Origin: Chryseobacterium oryctis
GTDB taxonomy: Bacteria; Bacteroidota; Bacteroidia; Flavobacteriales; Weeksellaceae
Assembly (NCBI RefSeq): GCF_025971925.1
Contig: NZ_JAPDHV010000001.1
Location: forward strand, 372,001 to 436,000
Length of the DNA stretch: 64,000 bases
Reading direction: 5' to 3'
Shown in pieces: positions 6,742 to 15,121 of this stretch (position 1 is its first letter; each line of letters starts with the position of its first letter). The notes below the pieces were generated by a model. It was given only the letters and a program-made list of their open reading frames with translations. It ran no database searches and was not told the DNA's origin. Both the position numbers and the translations under genes were made by a program.

Positions 6742-8163
6742 TTATTTTATAAAGTTATAGATACTAACCATTTGAAAATCTTTAGCTCCTTTCTCCAAAA
6801 ACATTAATTTATTTGTATTCGGAACGTACTGAATAAGATTTCCATCTGCAAATCCGTAATTCATGAAGAAATTTTTACCATTATAATTAGCATTCAGTTC
6901 TTTTGGAACAAGCCCATTAAAATCATACACCTTCATTGAAAAACCTGTATTCCCGAAAGCTCCTTTAGGATAAAATGAAGATACATACAAATTATCCCCT
7001 GATTCAATTACCTGAATTCGTCTCCCTGTACTTGTTCCGACAGGCACAAATTGCTTAACTTCCCCCTCTTTATTAAATTTTATCAAAACTCCTGATTCTA
7101 ATTTGTATACCGGATCTGGAAAACGGTTCATTGGTGTTTCCTGCGGTCTTGTTACAGTTTCCTGCTGAATAGCCATTAAAACTTCATCACCTTTCACAAT
7201 TGTTTTAATCACTTTAACATCGTTCATATCTTTACTTCCCGCTAAATTAGTATTACTAATGATGGCCTTACCTGATTTAATATCATAGAACATTATAGTT
7301 CCAAAAGTACTTGTGCCAATAGTAACCGTAGCATTTTTTCTACCAAAAGCAACAAGGTAGTCATTATCATTTTTACTGATTGCGTATAATTTTTCAGGAA
7401 TATATTTGCTATCGAAAGGCAAATCTTTATCCTCATCATTTGAAACCAATTCAAGTTTATAAGATTCTTTCCAACCAGCTGCTTTACGTAATAAAACTAC
7501 TTTACCGGAATTGGTTAATGTCAAAGATTTTTCAACATAATCATCACTCAGCGTAATCTCTTTATTCCAAACAGGAGAAAGCGTTCTTAAATCCATCACC
7601 AAAACATCATTGATGTTACCCGTCTTTTTATTGGAAAATCTATCGTTGAAAACTGCGGCAAACTTTCCGTTCTCAGAGAAAAGAACATGAGTAGTTCCTG
7701 ATTTATTTGCAGACTCAATTGTATACTTTGCAATACTTTTCGTAGTAAAAGTTCCTTCTTTTTTACTAAAAACGTGCTGAAAAACTTCTTTTCGGTTTTC
7801 TTTACCAAAATATTCTTCCGTAAAAGCTACAAGCCTGTCTTCATCAATCTGCTGAGAACCTAAATAATTATGAAGTACGCCGTTTGTTTTATTAGCATAA
7901 TCCTTAACGTAAGTATCAATAAGACTTCCATTCTGATCAAGTTTCCTCATTAGCAATTTCTTGTGAGGAAAAACATTACGCATCAATCCGTCAACATTAA
8001 TAACACTAAACATGTAAGAATTATAATCATCTGTCAAAACCAGTTTTTCGTTGGTTTCAAGATTGGTATCGGTAGTAAACTTGTTTCCTTCAGTAATTTT
8101 CATCTGTGCAAAAGCAGCTACAGACACTACAACTAATGTTGATGTAATAAACTTTTTAATCAT
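6742..8163 (-). CDS. Exported protein of unknown function, possible beta-propeller
   Basis: I do not recognise this 473-residue protein. It has a clear signal peptide (MIKKFITSTLVVVSVAAFAQ) and no lipobox, transmembrane segment or T9SS sorting domain. The body is rich in beta-strand-like repeats of the type LVLTDDYNSYMFSV, KLELVSND and VLIKFNKEGEV, with recurring phrases such as ENGKFAAVFND. These are reminiscent of beta-propeller blades that read out values, but the repeats are too weak to define. It starts eight bases after the stop of another exported protein, so the two are almost certainly one operon and may work together in the periplasm or outer membrane. Confidence 0.75.
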   Translation of the reverse strand: MIKKFITSTLVVVSVAAFAQMKITEGNKFTTDTNLETNEKLVLTDDYNSYMFSVINVDGLMRNVFPHKKLLMRKLDQNGSLIDTYVKDYANKTNGVLHNYLGSQQIDEDRLVAFTEEYFGKENRKEVFQHVFSKKEGTFTTKSIAKYTIESANKSGTTHVLFSENGKFAAVFNDRFSNKKTGNINDVLVMDLRTLSPVWNKEITLSDDYVEKSLTLTNSGKVVLLRKAAGWKESYKLELVSNDEDKDLPFDSKYIPEKLYAISKNDNDYLVAFGRKNATVTIGTSTFGTIMFYDIKSGKAIISNTNLAGSKDMNDVKVIKTIVKGDEVLMAIQQETVTRPQETPMNRFPDPVYKLESGVLIKFNKEGEVKQFVPVGTSTGRRIQVIESGDNLYVSSFYPKGAFGNTGFSMKVYDFNGLVPKELNANYNGKNFFMNYGFADGNLIQYVPNTNKLMFLEKGAKDFQMVSIYNFIK

Positions 8164-8171
8164 ATTATTTT

Positions 8172-9356
8172 TTAGTTATTGTAAATTTTTTCTTCTAGTC
8201 TTTTCAATTCAAGGTTTGCATCGTAAGACAGTTTTATGTCTACTAAATGCTCCTGCAATTCATTCAAATATTTTTCTGCTTTTTGATAATCTCCTAGAGC
8301 AATGTTTAATCTTATCATATTAAAATAAAGGTACTCCCCAATTTTTTGATTATAATGTGCTTTTTTATCATTATAATTTACTTTTCTTAAAGCATTTTCC
8401 CATAAATCAATTCCTTTCTGCAAATTTTCCATGGCTATTTTGTTGGGTGCATAATCAGATTTAGCCCGAAGTTTTTTAAGATTCGTTGTAACGTAAATAT
8501 ATGCTCTTTCCAAATCATCATAATCTCCTTTATTCTTTACATTTTCCAATATTACCGTAGAACTAATAGTCTGATAACCAAAATTATCATTAATAATATT
8601 TCTTATACGATCCATTATTCTCTGCAGAAATCTTTTTTCATGAAAATTAAGGTTAATTTCATTAGTAGGAACACTCGCAATTTCAGTAAAATCTGAAAAG
8701 TAGGTTTTATCTAATTTTACAACTCCATTTTGCTTAGCAATAACTTTTACAGGCTGATTAGCAAACGTTTTCCCCTGATTATCCTGAAAATTGGTTCTCT
8801 CCATTTCAATCACCACATCAAGATAATCCCCTCCTTTTGAAAAACCAGCAATATCTATTTGGGAAGCTAAAATTTTGTTATCAACAATTAAAGCCTCTCT
8901 TAAATCTGGTTGCTTGTACGTTGGCATAGGAGGAATATTAAGAATAGGTCTTGAAGGCAATACTAAAACGGGACCTCCATTTGTTGTCGCAATTTTCTCA
9001 ACCGTTGATAATTTGCTGTATTCCGCAGATTCTAATTTGTATTTTTCCTGAAGTTTCTTCACTTCAGCTTCATAATCCTTTAATTTCTCTTGATGCTCAA
9101 TTTTTGCAGTTTCCACATTCATCTGATAATTATCAACCTGTCTCTGATAATCTTCTTTAGACATTCTTAACACATCATCTTTAGTAATGTTATAAGGAGA
9201 ATTTATCGTAATTGTATAATTTCTGTTATTAGGCTCAGTAACAAAAACAGGCTCTTTCAAAAGTTGAAAACTGATCGTCTCTTTATCTATCCTTTGAGAG
9301 AAAATAAGCTGAGAGCAAAACAATTGAACAAAAACAAAAAAATATAATTTATTCAT
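8172..9356 (-). CDS. Exported coiled-coil/TPR-like protein of unknown function
   Basis: This 394-residue protein has a signal peptide (to about residue 20, LIFSQ) and is otherwise unrecognised. Residues about 65-110 are a charged heptad-like stretch (QMNVETAKIEHQEKLKDYEA and on), likely coiled coil. A proline-rich linker follows (PSRPILNIPPMPTYKQP). The last 120 residues are helical and look like tetratricopeptide repeats (YFNMIRLNIALGDYQKAEKY). It is first in a two-gene operon with the exported protein at 6742-8163. A scaffold or adaptor role is plausible, no more. Confidence 0.75.
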   Translation of the reverse strand: MNKLYFFVFVQLFCSQLIFSQRIDKETISFQLLKEPVFVTEPNNRNYTITINSPYNITKDDVLRMSKEDYQRQVDNYQMNVETAKIEHQEKLKDYEAEVKKLQEKYKLESAEYSKLSTVEKIATTNGGPVLVLPSRPILNIPPMPTYKQPDLREALIVDNKILASQIDIAGFSKGGDYLDVVIEMERTNFQDNQGKTFANQPVKVIAKQNGVVKLDKTYFSDFTEIASVPTNEINLNFHEKRFLQRIMDRIRNIINDNFGYQTISSTVILENVKNKGDYDDLERAYIYVTTNLKKLRAKSDYAPNKIAMENLQKGIDLWENALRKVNYNDKKAHYNQKIGEYLYFNMIRLNIALGDYQKAEKYLNELQEHLVDIKLSYDANLELKRLEEKIYNN

Positions 9357-9440
9357 AGATTTTTATACTTAGCGTGCAAAAGTAAAACAATTAATCAATA
9401 CAACAATTTAAATTACAATTAATTAAGGATAAATTTCAAA

Positions 9441-9473
9441 TAAAAAAAAGCAGCTATTATTTAAATAGCTGCT
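9441..9473 (-). terminator. Terminator of the T9SS cargo gene
   Basis: Perfect arms AGCAGCTATT / AATAGCTGCT (9449-9458 and 9464-9473), followed on the minus strand by eight T. Confidence 0.85.
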
Positions 9474-9498
9474 CAACACTTTCATTTTTGTAATAAAG

Positions 9499-11970
9499 TT
9501 ATTGTTTAATAGCTTTCACTGTTGATTTTGAACCATCATTGAAATAAATAGTAACCAAATATAAACCTGCATTCAATTCATGTAAACGAAGTTCTTTAGT
9601 CGGATTACTAATAGTTTTCACTACTCTTCCTGCTAAATCTGTAATAGCTACGGATTTAACATCCTTCATATTCTCGATATACAAAACATCTTCGAACGGA
9701 TTGGGATAAACCTTAACCTCCTGCTTATTAGCATTTACTTCTGAAGTTGCCAAAGATGAAACCACCTCAAATATAAGATCAACATATTCTCCTCTTGAAA
9801 GGGCACCACAAGGGATTGAAGGTGCCGAACTAGTATAATCTACTACCGCTCTCATTCTATAATTTCCCGCCACTGTTCCTGCAGGCACAGTAATAATGCC
9901 TGAAGTAGAACTCACATAGCCTGTTGTCACATGCACCCTTTCTGTAGCTTCAAAAGTTAAATTATTATTCCAGTCTACCCAAACTGCAAATCCACAAGTT
10001 GTTCCTCCGCCAACTGTTAAAGATATTGGAGTACTCGATCCTTCAGTGTTTGAAATCTTGTTATTTGTTGCTGTTAAATTCTGGTATCCTCCCGCTATAC
10101 CAGAAGGTGACGCATAAGCTAAATTTGTAACTGCACCTGTTGAACTAAAGCTAGAAACCCACGAATTCTGACTAGTGGACGAAGGCAAACAATATCCAGT
10201 TCTAAATGGTGTAACATTAGTCCAAACACTTTTATCAGTAGAACTACATTTTGATCTTACCCATAAATAATAATTGGTATCAGTACCCAAATTATTTAAT
10301 TGAACAGATGTCGTAGAAGACGTTGTAATTGGCAACGTTGCACTTGTGGGAGTCACATTTGTTGTATTATAATATATTTCAAATCCTTCCGCAGGTGCTG
10401 GAGACGGTGACGTCCAAGAAACCATGACACTTCCATTCGTTACGTTAGACACAGTAACATTACTTGGTTTAAAACATGTAGGTATTGTTTCCCAATACAC
10501 ATCATCCCAATAATACGATTTTCCATCAGCTGTATTTTTAATCGCAAGTCTTGCATTTGCAGGCACAGAAGAAGGAACCACAACCATATATTCAGAAGTT
10601 GCAGTATAGGTGGTATTAGCTACACTCAATGCTTGCAACAATACAAATGTACTCGGATCCGTAGGATTGGTTACATATCCAACATTTAAAGTTCCTGTTG
10701 CTGAACTAACTCTTGCTTTTAGTCTCAACCAATTAGTCCCTGCATTTATATTAGAAAATTCAGGTAATACTACCGTACTTGGTGTTTGTGATGAAGAACT
10801 ATTCTGATAAATATTTCTCGTTCCTGAAGCAGGAGAAGATGATGAAATTGACATTGTTCCATTAACAAAATTTCTCACCCAACAATCAGGTACAATATTT
10901 CCAGTAGCATAAGAATCAAAATTTTCAAACATATAAGTCATTGGTCCGCAAAGAGTTTTAAATGTTCCCGCAAAAGACCATAAACTTTGACTTGTTGCCG
11001 AGCTACAATTTGTTCTTACCCAATAATAATAAGTTGTATTCGAACTCAAACTCGGAATTGTCATTGAAGTTCCTGTCACTCCAGGAAAACTCGGCGACGT
11101 ACTACTCGTAGGAGCTGTATTTGTGGTACTATAATAAACATCATAACTTACGGCTGTTGTTCCCGTAGGAACAGTCCATGAAATATCTGCAGAGTTGGCT
11201 GTAACGGTTCCAACCGGTTGTAAAATCGGTGCTCCACAATCTGAATAGGCATCTGCCGAAAATGCAAAAACATTTACAATTCCATTTGGTACAGGAGTTC
11301 CTGCTGATGTTTTTGTTACAGTAACGCTTTGTATAGACTTATTTTGATTCGCAGGATCAATATTTAATAAAATCTGATAAAGTCTCGGGTTTGTTCCGCT
11401 TCCAGACTCCAGTGCATCAGTAGTTCTGTTTATTCTGCCAAATCCCTGAACTGCAAAATCAGTTCCACCATACCAATCCGAAATATTCACTCCTGAAATA
11501 GTCTGAGATGTAGCATCCGTAAAATTAACAGTTACAGTAACTACAGAAGCACCACTACCACTTGTTGCAAGCATATACAACTTGTAAGCAGCCTTCGGAG
11601 TTGTAAAAGTCAAAGTCCCGGTATCATTTGTATTTGCCAGCCTTAATGAGTTATTTCCATTATAACTTCCCAATCTATAGCTGAGCAAAGGAGTAGAAGA
11701 AATAACAGAATTGATAATCTCGTCAGTTGGCAAACCATAAGTAAGAGGTGTACTTGAAGATGTCAACTGAAAATCCTTCGAAACAAAGGCGTAAGAAACA
11801 CCATCTACATCAGTTGTAGTACTTAAAGACGAAGAACCTATTCCGTTAGCGATTACATCTGCCGTATAACCAGATTGCACAGGCATAGTTTGAAAATTTT
11901 GCGCCGTCATTACAGACGCAGAAAGAAGAGCAATAGTATTCAATGCTCCAAAAAATAGTTTTACTTTCAT
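9499..11970 (-). CDS. Large secreted protein: FN3, GEVED and T9SS sorting domains
   Basis: About 823 residues from the ATG at 11970; an in-frame ATG at 11982 adds MLSG and fits a signal peptide less well. After the signal peptide comes an N-terminal beta-rich region, then a first fibronectin type III domain (ADISWTVPTGTTAVSYDVYY ... YYYWVRTNC), a middle lectin-like segment ending in YYWDDVYW, and a second FN3 domain (SVMVSWTSPSPAPAEGFEIY ... YYLWVRSKC). A GEVED domain follows (CGFAVWVDWNNNLTFEATER), then a type A T9SS sorting domain beginning VKVYPNPFEDVLYIEN. It is therefore exported through the type IX system and cleaved or anchored at the surface. No catalytic domain is seen; adhesion is a reasonable guess. 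Confidence 0.9.
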   Translation of the reverse strand: MKVKLFFGALNTIALLSASVMTAQNFQTMPVQSGYTADVIANGIGSSSLSTTTDVDGVSYAFVSKDFQLTSSSTPLTYGLPTDEIINSVISSTPLLSYRLGSYNGNNSLRLANTNDTGTLTFTTPKAAYKLYMLATSGSGASVVTVTVNFTDATSQTISGVNISDWYGGTDFAVQGFGRINRTTDALESGSGTNPRLYQILLNIDPANQNKSIQSVTVTKTSAGTPVPNGIVNVFAFSADAYSDCGAPILQPVGTVTANSADISWTVPTGTTAVSYDVYYSTTNTAPTSSTSPSFPGVTGTSMTIPSLSSNTTYYYWVRTNCSSATSQSLWSFAGTFKTLCGPMTYMFENFDSYATGNIVPDCWVRNFVNGTMSISSSSPASGTRNIYQNSSSSQTPSTVVLPEFSNINAGTNWLRLKARVSSATGTLNVGYVTNPTDPSTFVLLQALSVANTTYTATSEYMVVVPSSVPANARLAIKNTADGKSYYWDDVYWETIPTCFKPSNVTVSNVTNGSVMVSWTSPSPAPAEGFEIYYNTTNVTPTSATLPITTSSTTSVQLNNLGTDTNYYLWVRSKCSSTDKSVWTNVTPFRTGYCLPSSTSQNSWVSSFSSTGAVTNLAYASPSGIAGGYQNLTATNNKISNTEGSSTPISLTVGGGTTCGFAVWVDWNNNLTFEATERVHVTTGYVSSTSGIITVPAGTVAGNYRMRAVVDYTSSAPSIPCGALSRGEYVDLIFEVVSSLATSEVNANKQEVKVYPNPFEDVLYIENMKDVKSVAITDLAGRVVKTISNPTKELRLHELNAGLYLVTIYFNDGSKSTVKAIKQ

Positions 11971-12234
11971 ACCACTTAACATTAGTGCTTCAAATTTAAT
12001 AAAAAAACAATATTTTAATTAAATCATTATAAAAACAACAACATTTTAATAATATATAACAAATATCATCTAATAATAATTAAAAAATTAATTTTTTACA
12101 TGAATCAGACAAAATAAATAAAAATTAAAAACCTCACTAATTAATATTACAAACAAAAAAAACTCCCGAAATCAACATTTATCATTTTTTTCAATACATC
12201 ATACACATATTTTCATTATTGAAAAATTAAATCT

Positions 12235-12242
12235 TATTTTTG
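12235..12242 (+). promoter_or_regulatory. -7 element of the aminotransferase operon
   Basis: TATTTTTG, 19 bases upstream of the ATG at 12262. No convincing -33 TTTG is seen at the right spacing. Confidence 0.4.
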
Positions 12243-12261
12243 CCATACAAATTTTTGAACA

Positions 12262-13467
12262 ATGCCAAATATTTCAAACAGAGCACAACACATGCCGCCT
12301 TCGCCGGTAAGAAAACTGGTTCCTTTTGCCATTAAAGCAAAACAAAAAGGAATAAAAGTATACCACCTAAACATAGGACAACCAGATATAGAAACTCCGG
12401 AAACAGCACTAAATGCTTTAAAAAACATTGATTTAAAAGTATTGGAATATGCTCTTTCTGAGGGAAATTTAGAATACAGAAAGGCTCTTACAGAATATTA
12501 TCATTCATTAGACTTTAAAGACCTTACTCCGGACAACTTTATTGTAACCAATGGAGGTTCAGAGGCTTTGAACTTTGCAATTTCAACTTTATGTGATGAC
12601 GGAGATGAAGTAATCATCCCTGAACCATACTATGCAAACTACAACGGTTTTACAAGCACATTCAATGTAAATGTAGTGGCAGTTCCTTCAACGATCGACA
12701 CAGGGTTTGCCCTTCCTCCTATTGAAGAATTTGAGAAAAAAATTACAGAAAAAACAAGAGCAATTGTAATCTGTAATCCGGGAAATCCTACAGGATATCT
12801 TTACACACGTGAAGAACTTCAAAAATTAGCAGAAATTGCTTTAAAATATGACATTGTTGTTATTTCTGATGAGGTTTACAGAGAATACGTTTATGACGGA
12901 AAGCAACAAGTTTCAATGCTTTCATTCCCTGAACTAAGTGAAAACTGTATCATTATTGATTCAGAATCGAAGCGTTATTCCATGTGTGGAGTGAGAATCG
13001 GATGTATGATTACTCGTTCAAAAAAAATACATGATGCAGCAATGCTTTTTGCACAGGCAAGATTAAGTCCGGTACTTTTAGGACAAATTGCAGCAACTGC
13101 AGCTCACCAAAATGACGGCGCTTACATCAGATCGGTAAGAGAAGAATATACTCACAGAAGAAACGTTTTAGTAGACTTATTAAACGAAATTCCTGGTGTA
13201 ATCTGTCCTAAACCTAAAGGAGCATTCTATTGTGTTGCCGAACTTCCTGTTGACGATACAGAGATTTTCGCACAGTGGTTATTAGAAAAATACTCTCATA
13301 ACAATGAAACTATCATGGTTGCACCTGCAGGAGGATTCTACAGCAATCCTGAACTTGGCAAAAAACAGGTAAGAATTGCTTACGTTCTTAAAGAAGAAGA
13401 TTTAAAAAGAAGCGTTGAAATTCTGAAAGATGCTTTAAAACAATATCAATTAGAATTCAATCTTTAA
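12262..13467 (+). CDS. Class I PLP-dependent aminotransferase
   Basis: This 401-residue enzyme has the fold-type I aminotransferase landmarks: HLNIGQPDIETP near the N-terminus, VTNGGSEALNFA, CNPGNPTGYLY (substrate and PLP contacts), VVISDEVYREY (cofactor Asp and Tyr), the PLP-binding Lys K237 in DSESKRYSMCG, and the carboxylate-binding Arg in KQVRIAYV. It belongs to the aspartate/aromatic aminotransferase group. The exact amino acid cannot be read from the sequence. It is the first gene of a likely operon with a lipoprotein and murB. Length is normal. Confidence 0.93.
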   Translation: MPNISNRAQHMPPSPVRKLVPFAIKAKQKGIKVYHLNIGQPDIETPETALNALKNIDLKVLEYALSEGNLEYRKALTEYYHSLDFKDLTPDNFIVTNGGSEALNFAISTLCDDGDEVIIPEPYYANYNGFTSTFNVNVVAVPSTIDTGFALPPIEEFEKKITEKTRAIVICNPGNPTGYLYTREELQKLAEIALKYDIVVISDEVYREYVYDGKQQVSMLSFPELSENCIIIDSESKRYSMCGVRIGCMITRSKKIHDAAMLFAQARLSPVLLGQIAATAAHQNDGAYIRSVREEYTHRRNVLVDLLNEIPGVICPKPKGAFYCVAELPVDDTEIFAQWLLEKYSHNNETIMVAPAGGFYSNPELGKKQVRIAYVLKEEDLKRSVEILKDALKQYQLEFNL

Positions 13468-13479
13468 AATTAAAATACA

Positions 13480-13956
13480 ATGTCAGCAATAAAAAAAATG
13501 GGTTTGAAAATATTCTTTTCGACAGTTTTATTGCTGATATTTTTTTCATGTGATAAAAAATCCGAAAAACCGGCCACAAACTATAATGAAATCACTTTGA
13601 TAAAACTATCAAACGTAGGCGGGAAACTCGGAAATTACAGAAATATAAAAATCACAAAAGATTCTATTAAACTAGAACAGGGAGTTGTAGCTAAAAATAT
13701 TCATAAAACATGGAATTCTAGTATTTCTCCTGAAATCTGGAAGCAGCTCTCTTCTACAATTGATATAAAAACATTAGACAAAGTAAAAAGCTCTGAAAGC
13801 AAACAAGCTAAGAACGGAATTGACGAAACCTTTCAAATCAAAACCACAAAAAAATCTCATGTTTTTGTAAATTCTTATAACGACACGATTCATTATAAGC
13901 AATTCAGGAAATTCAAATCACAACTAGAAAAAATTCTTCCAAAAGAATACAAATAA
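13480..13956 (+). CDS. Lipoprotein of unknown function
   Basis: A 158-residue protein with a lipoprotein signal (LLLIFFSCDKK). The start may be M1 or the M at residue 7; both leave the signal intact. The mature part has alternating strands and ends basic (KILPKEYK); no family is recognised. It sits 12 bases after the aminotransferase and five bases before murB, so it is part of the same transcript. Small lipoproteins of this kind are common in Chryseobacterium-like genomes. Confidence 0.8.
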   Translation: MSAIKKMGLKIFFSTVLLLIFFSCDKKSEKPATNYNEITLIKLSNVGGKLGNYRNIKITKDSIKLEQGVVAKNIHKTWNSSISPEIWKQLSSTIDIKTLDKVKSSESKQAKNGIDETFQIKTTKKSHVFVNSYNDTIHYKQFRKFKSQLEKILPKEYK

Positions 13957-13961
13957 TACCA

Positions 13962-14975
13962 ATGCAAGAAAATTTTTCACTAAAACCTTACAATACTTTC
14001 GGTGTAGAAGCAAAATCTAAATATTTTGCTGAAGTTAATAATATTGAAGAACTAAAAGAGGCTTTAAACTTCTCGAAATCTCAGAATCTCAACTTATTAT
14101 TTTTAGGTGGAGGAAGTAATATTTTATTAACGAAAGATTTTGACGGACTTACCATTCAATTGAATTTGAAAGGTATTTCGGAAGAAATCATCAATGACAA
14201 TGAAGTTTTAGTTACGGCAAAAGCAGGTGAAAATTGGCATGAGTTTGTTTTGTATTGTTTGAATAAAAATTTTGGAGGACTTGAAAACCTATCTCTGATT
14301 CCTGGAAATGTTGGTACTTCTCCAATGCAAAATATCGGAGCTTACGGTACCGAAATAAAAGATGTTTTTGTAAAATGCCTTGTTTTAAATCTTGAAACAT
14401 TAGAAACCGAAGAGTTCAATTTAGAGAAATGTAGATTTGGATATAGAGATTCTATTTTCAAACAGGAGGGAAAGGGCAAATATGTTATTTTGGAAGTAAG
14501 TTTCAAACTGACAACAAAAAATCATACAATAAAAACAGAATACGGAGCTATTACATCCGAATTACAGAATTTAGGTATTGAAAACCCTACCATTCAGGAT
14601 ATTTCCAAGGCAGTTATCAATATCAGACAAAGTAAACTTCCCAACCCGAAAGAAATAGGAAATGCAGGAAGCTTCTTCAAAAATCCAACCATTCCGTTAG
14701 TTCAATTTGAAAATTTAAAGCAAAAATTTGAAAATATTCCTGGATATCCTAACGGAGATTTTGTAAAAGTTCCCGCGGGTTGGCTTATAGAACAGGCAGG
14801 TTGGAAAGGAAAACAAATTGGAAATACTGCTTCTCATAAACTTCAGGCTTTGGTTATCATTAATGCAACAGACAATGCAACAGGTAAAGAAATTTTCGAT
14901 TTTTCTACTAATATTATCAATTCTGTAAAAGAAAAATTTGGCATTGAACTAGAAAGAGAAGTGAACATTATATAA
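13962..14975 (+). CDS. murB: UDP-N-acetylmuramate dehydrogenase MurB
   Basis: A 337-residue FAD enzyme that reduces enolpyruvyl-UDP-GlcNAc to UDP-MurNAc with NADPH, the step after MurA. FAD-binding motifs are GGGSNILLTKDFDG (49-62) and the IPGNVGTSPMQNIGAYG loop. The catalytic region includes GYRDSIFK and the proton-donor Ser in GNAGSFFKNP. The length and the C-terminal domain fit type I MurB (E. coli is 342 residues). It is the third gene of the aminotransferase operon, five bases after the lipoprotein stop. Confidence 0.97.
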   Translation: MQENFSLKPYNTFGVEAKSKYFAEVNNIEELKEALNFSKSQNLNLLFLGGGSNILLTKDFDGLTIQLNLKGISEEIINDNEVLVTAKAGENWHEFVLYCLNKNFGGLENLSLIPGNVGTSPMQNIGAYGTEIKDVFVKCLVLNLETLETEEFNLEKCRFGYRDSIFKQEGKGKYVILEVSFKLTTKNHTIKTEYGAITSELQNLGIENPTIQDISKAVINIRQSKLPNPKEIGNAGSFFKNPTIPLVQFENLKQKFENIPGYPNGDFVKVPAGWLIEQAGWKGKQIGNTASHKLQALVIINATDNATGKEIFDFSTNIINSVKEKFGIELEREVNII

Positions 14976-15078
14976 TTCTCAGCATAATATTATGTAAAAT
15001 TATTTGGTATAAATTCCTAAATTTTATCAATTATTTTAATTTATTCTAAATTACCTTTTATCTCACAAATATATTTAA

Positions 15079-15086
15079 TACATTTG
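15079..15086 (+). promoter_or_regulatory. -7 element of the TonB receptor-dihaem peroxidase cluster
   Basis: TACATTTG, 35 bases before the ATG at 15122. The region upstream (15052-15060) is T-rich but has no clean TTTG. It is the only obvious promoter for the four-gene cluster. Confidence 0.45.
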
Positions 15087-15121
15087 CGCTCACTTTTTAT
15101 TTAGAAAAACATAAAATAAGG

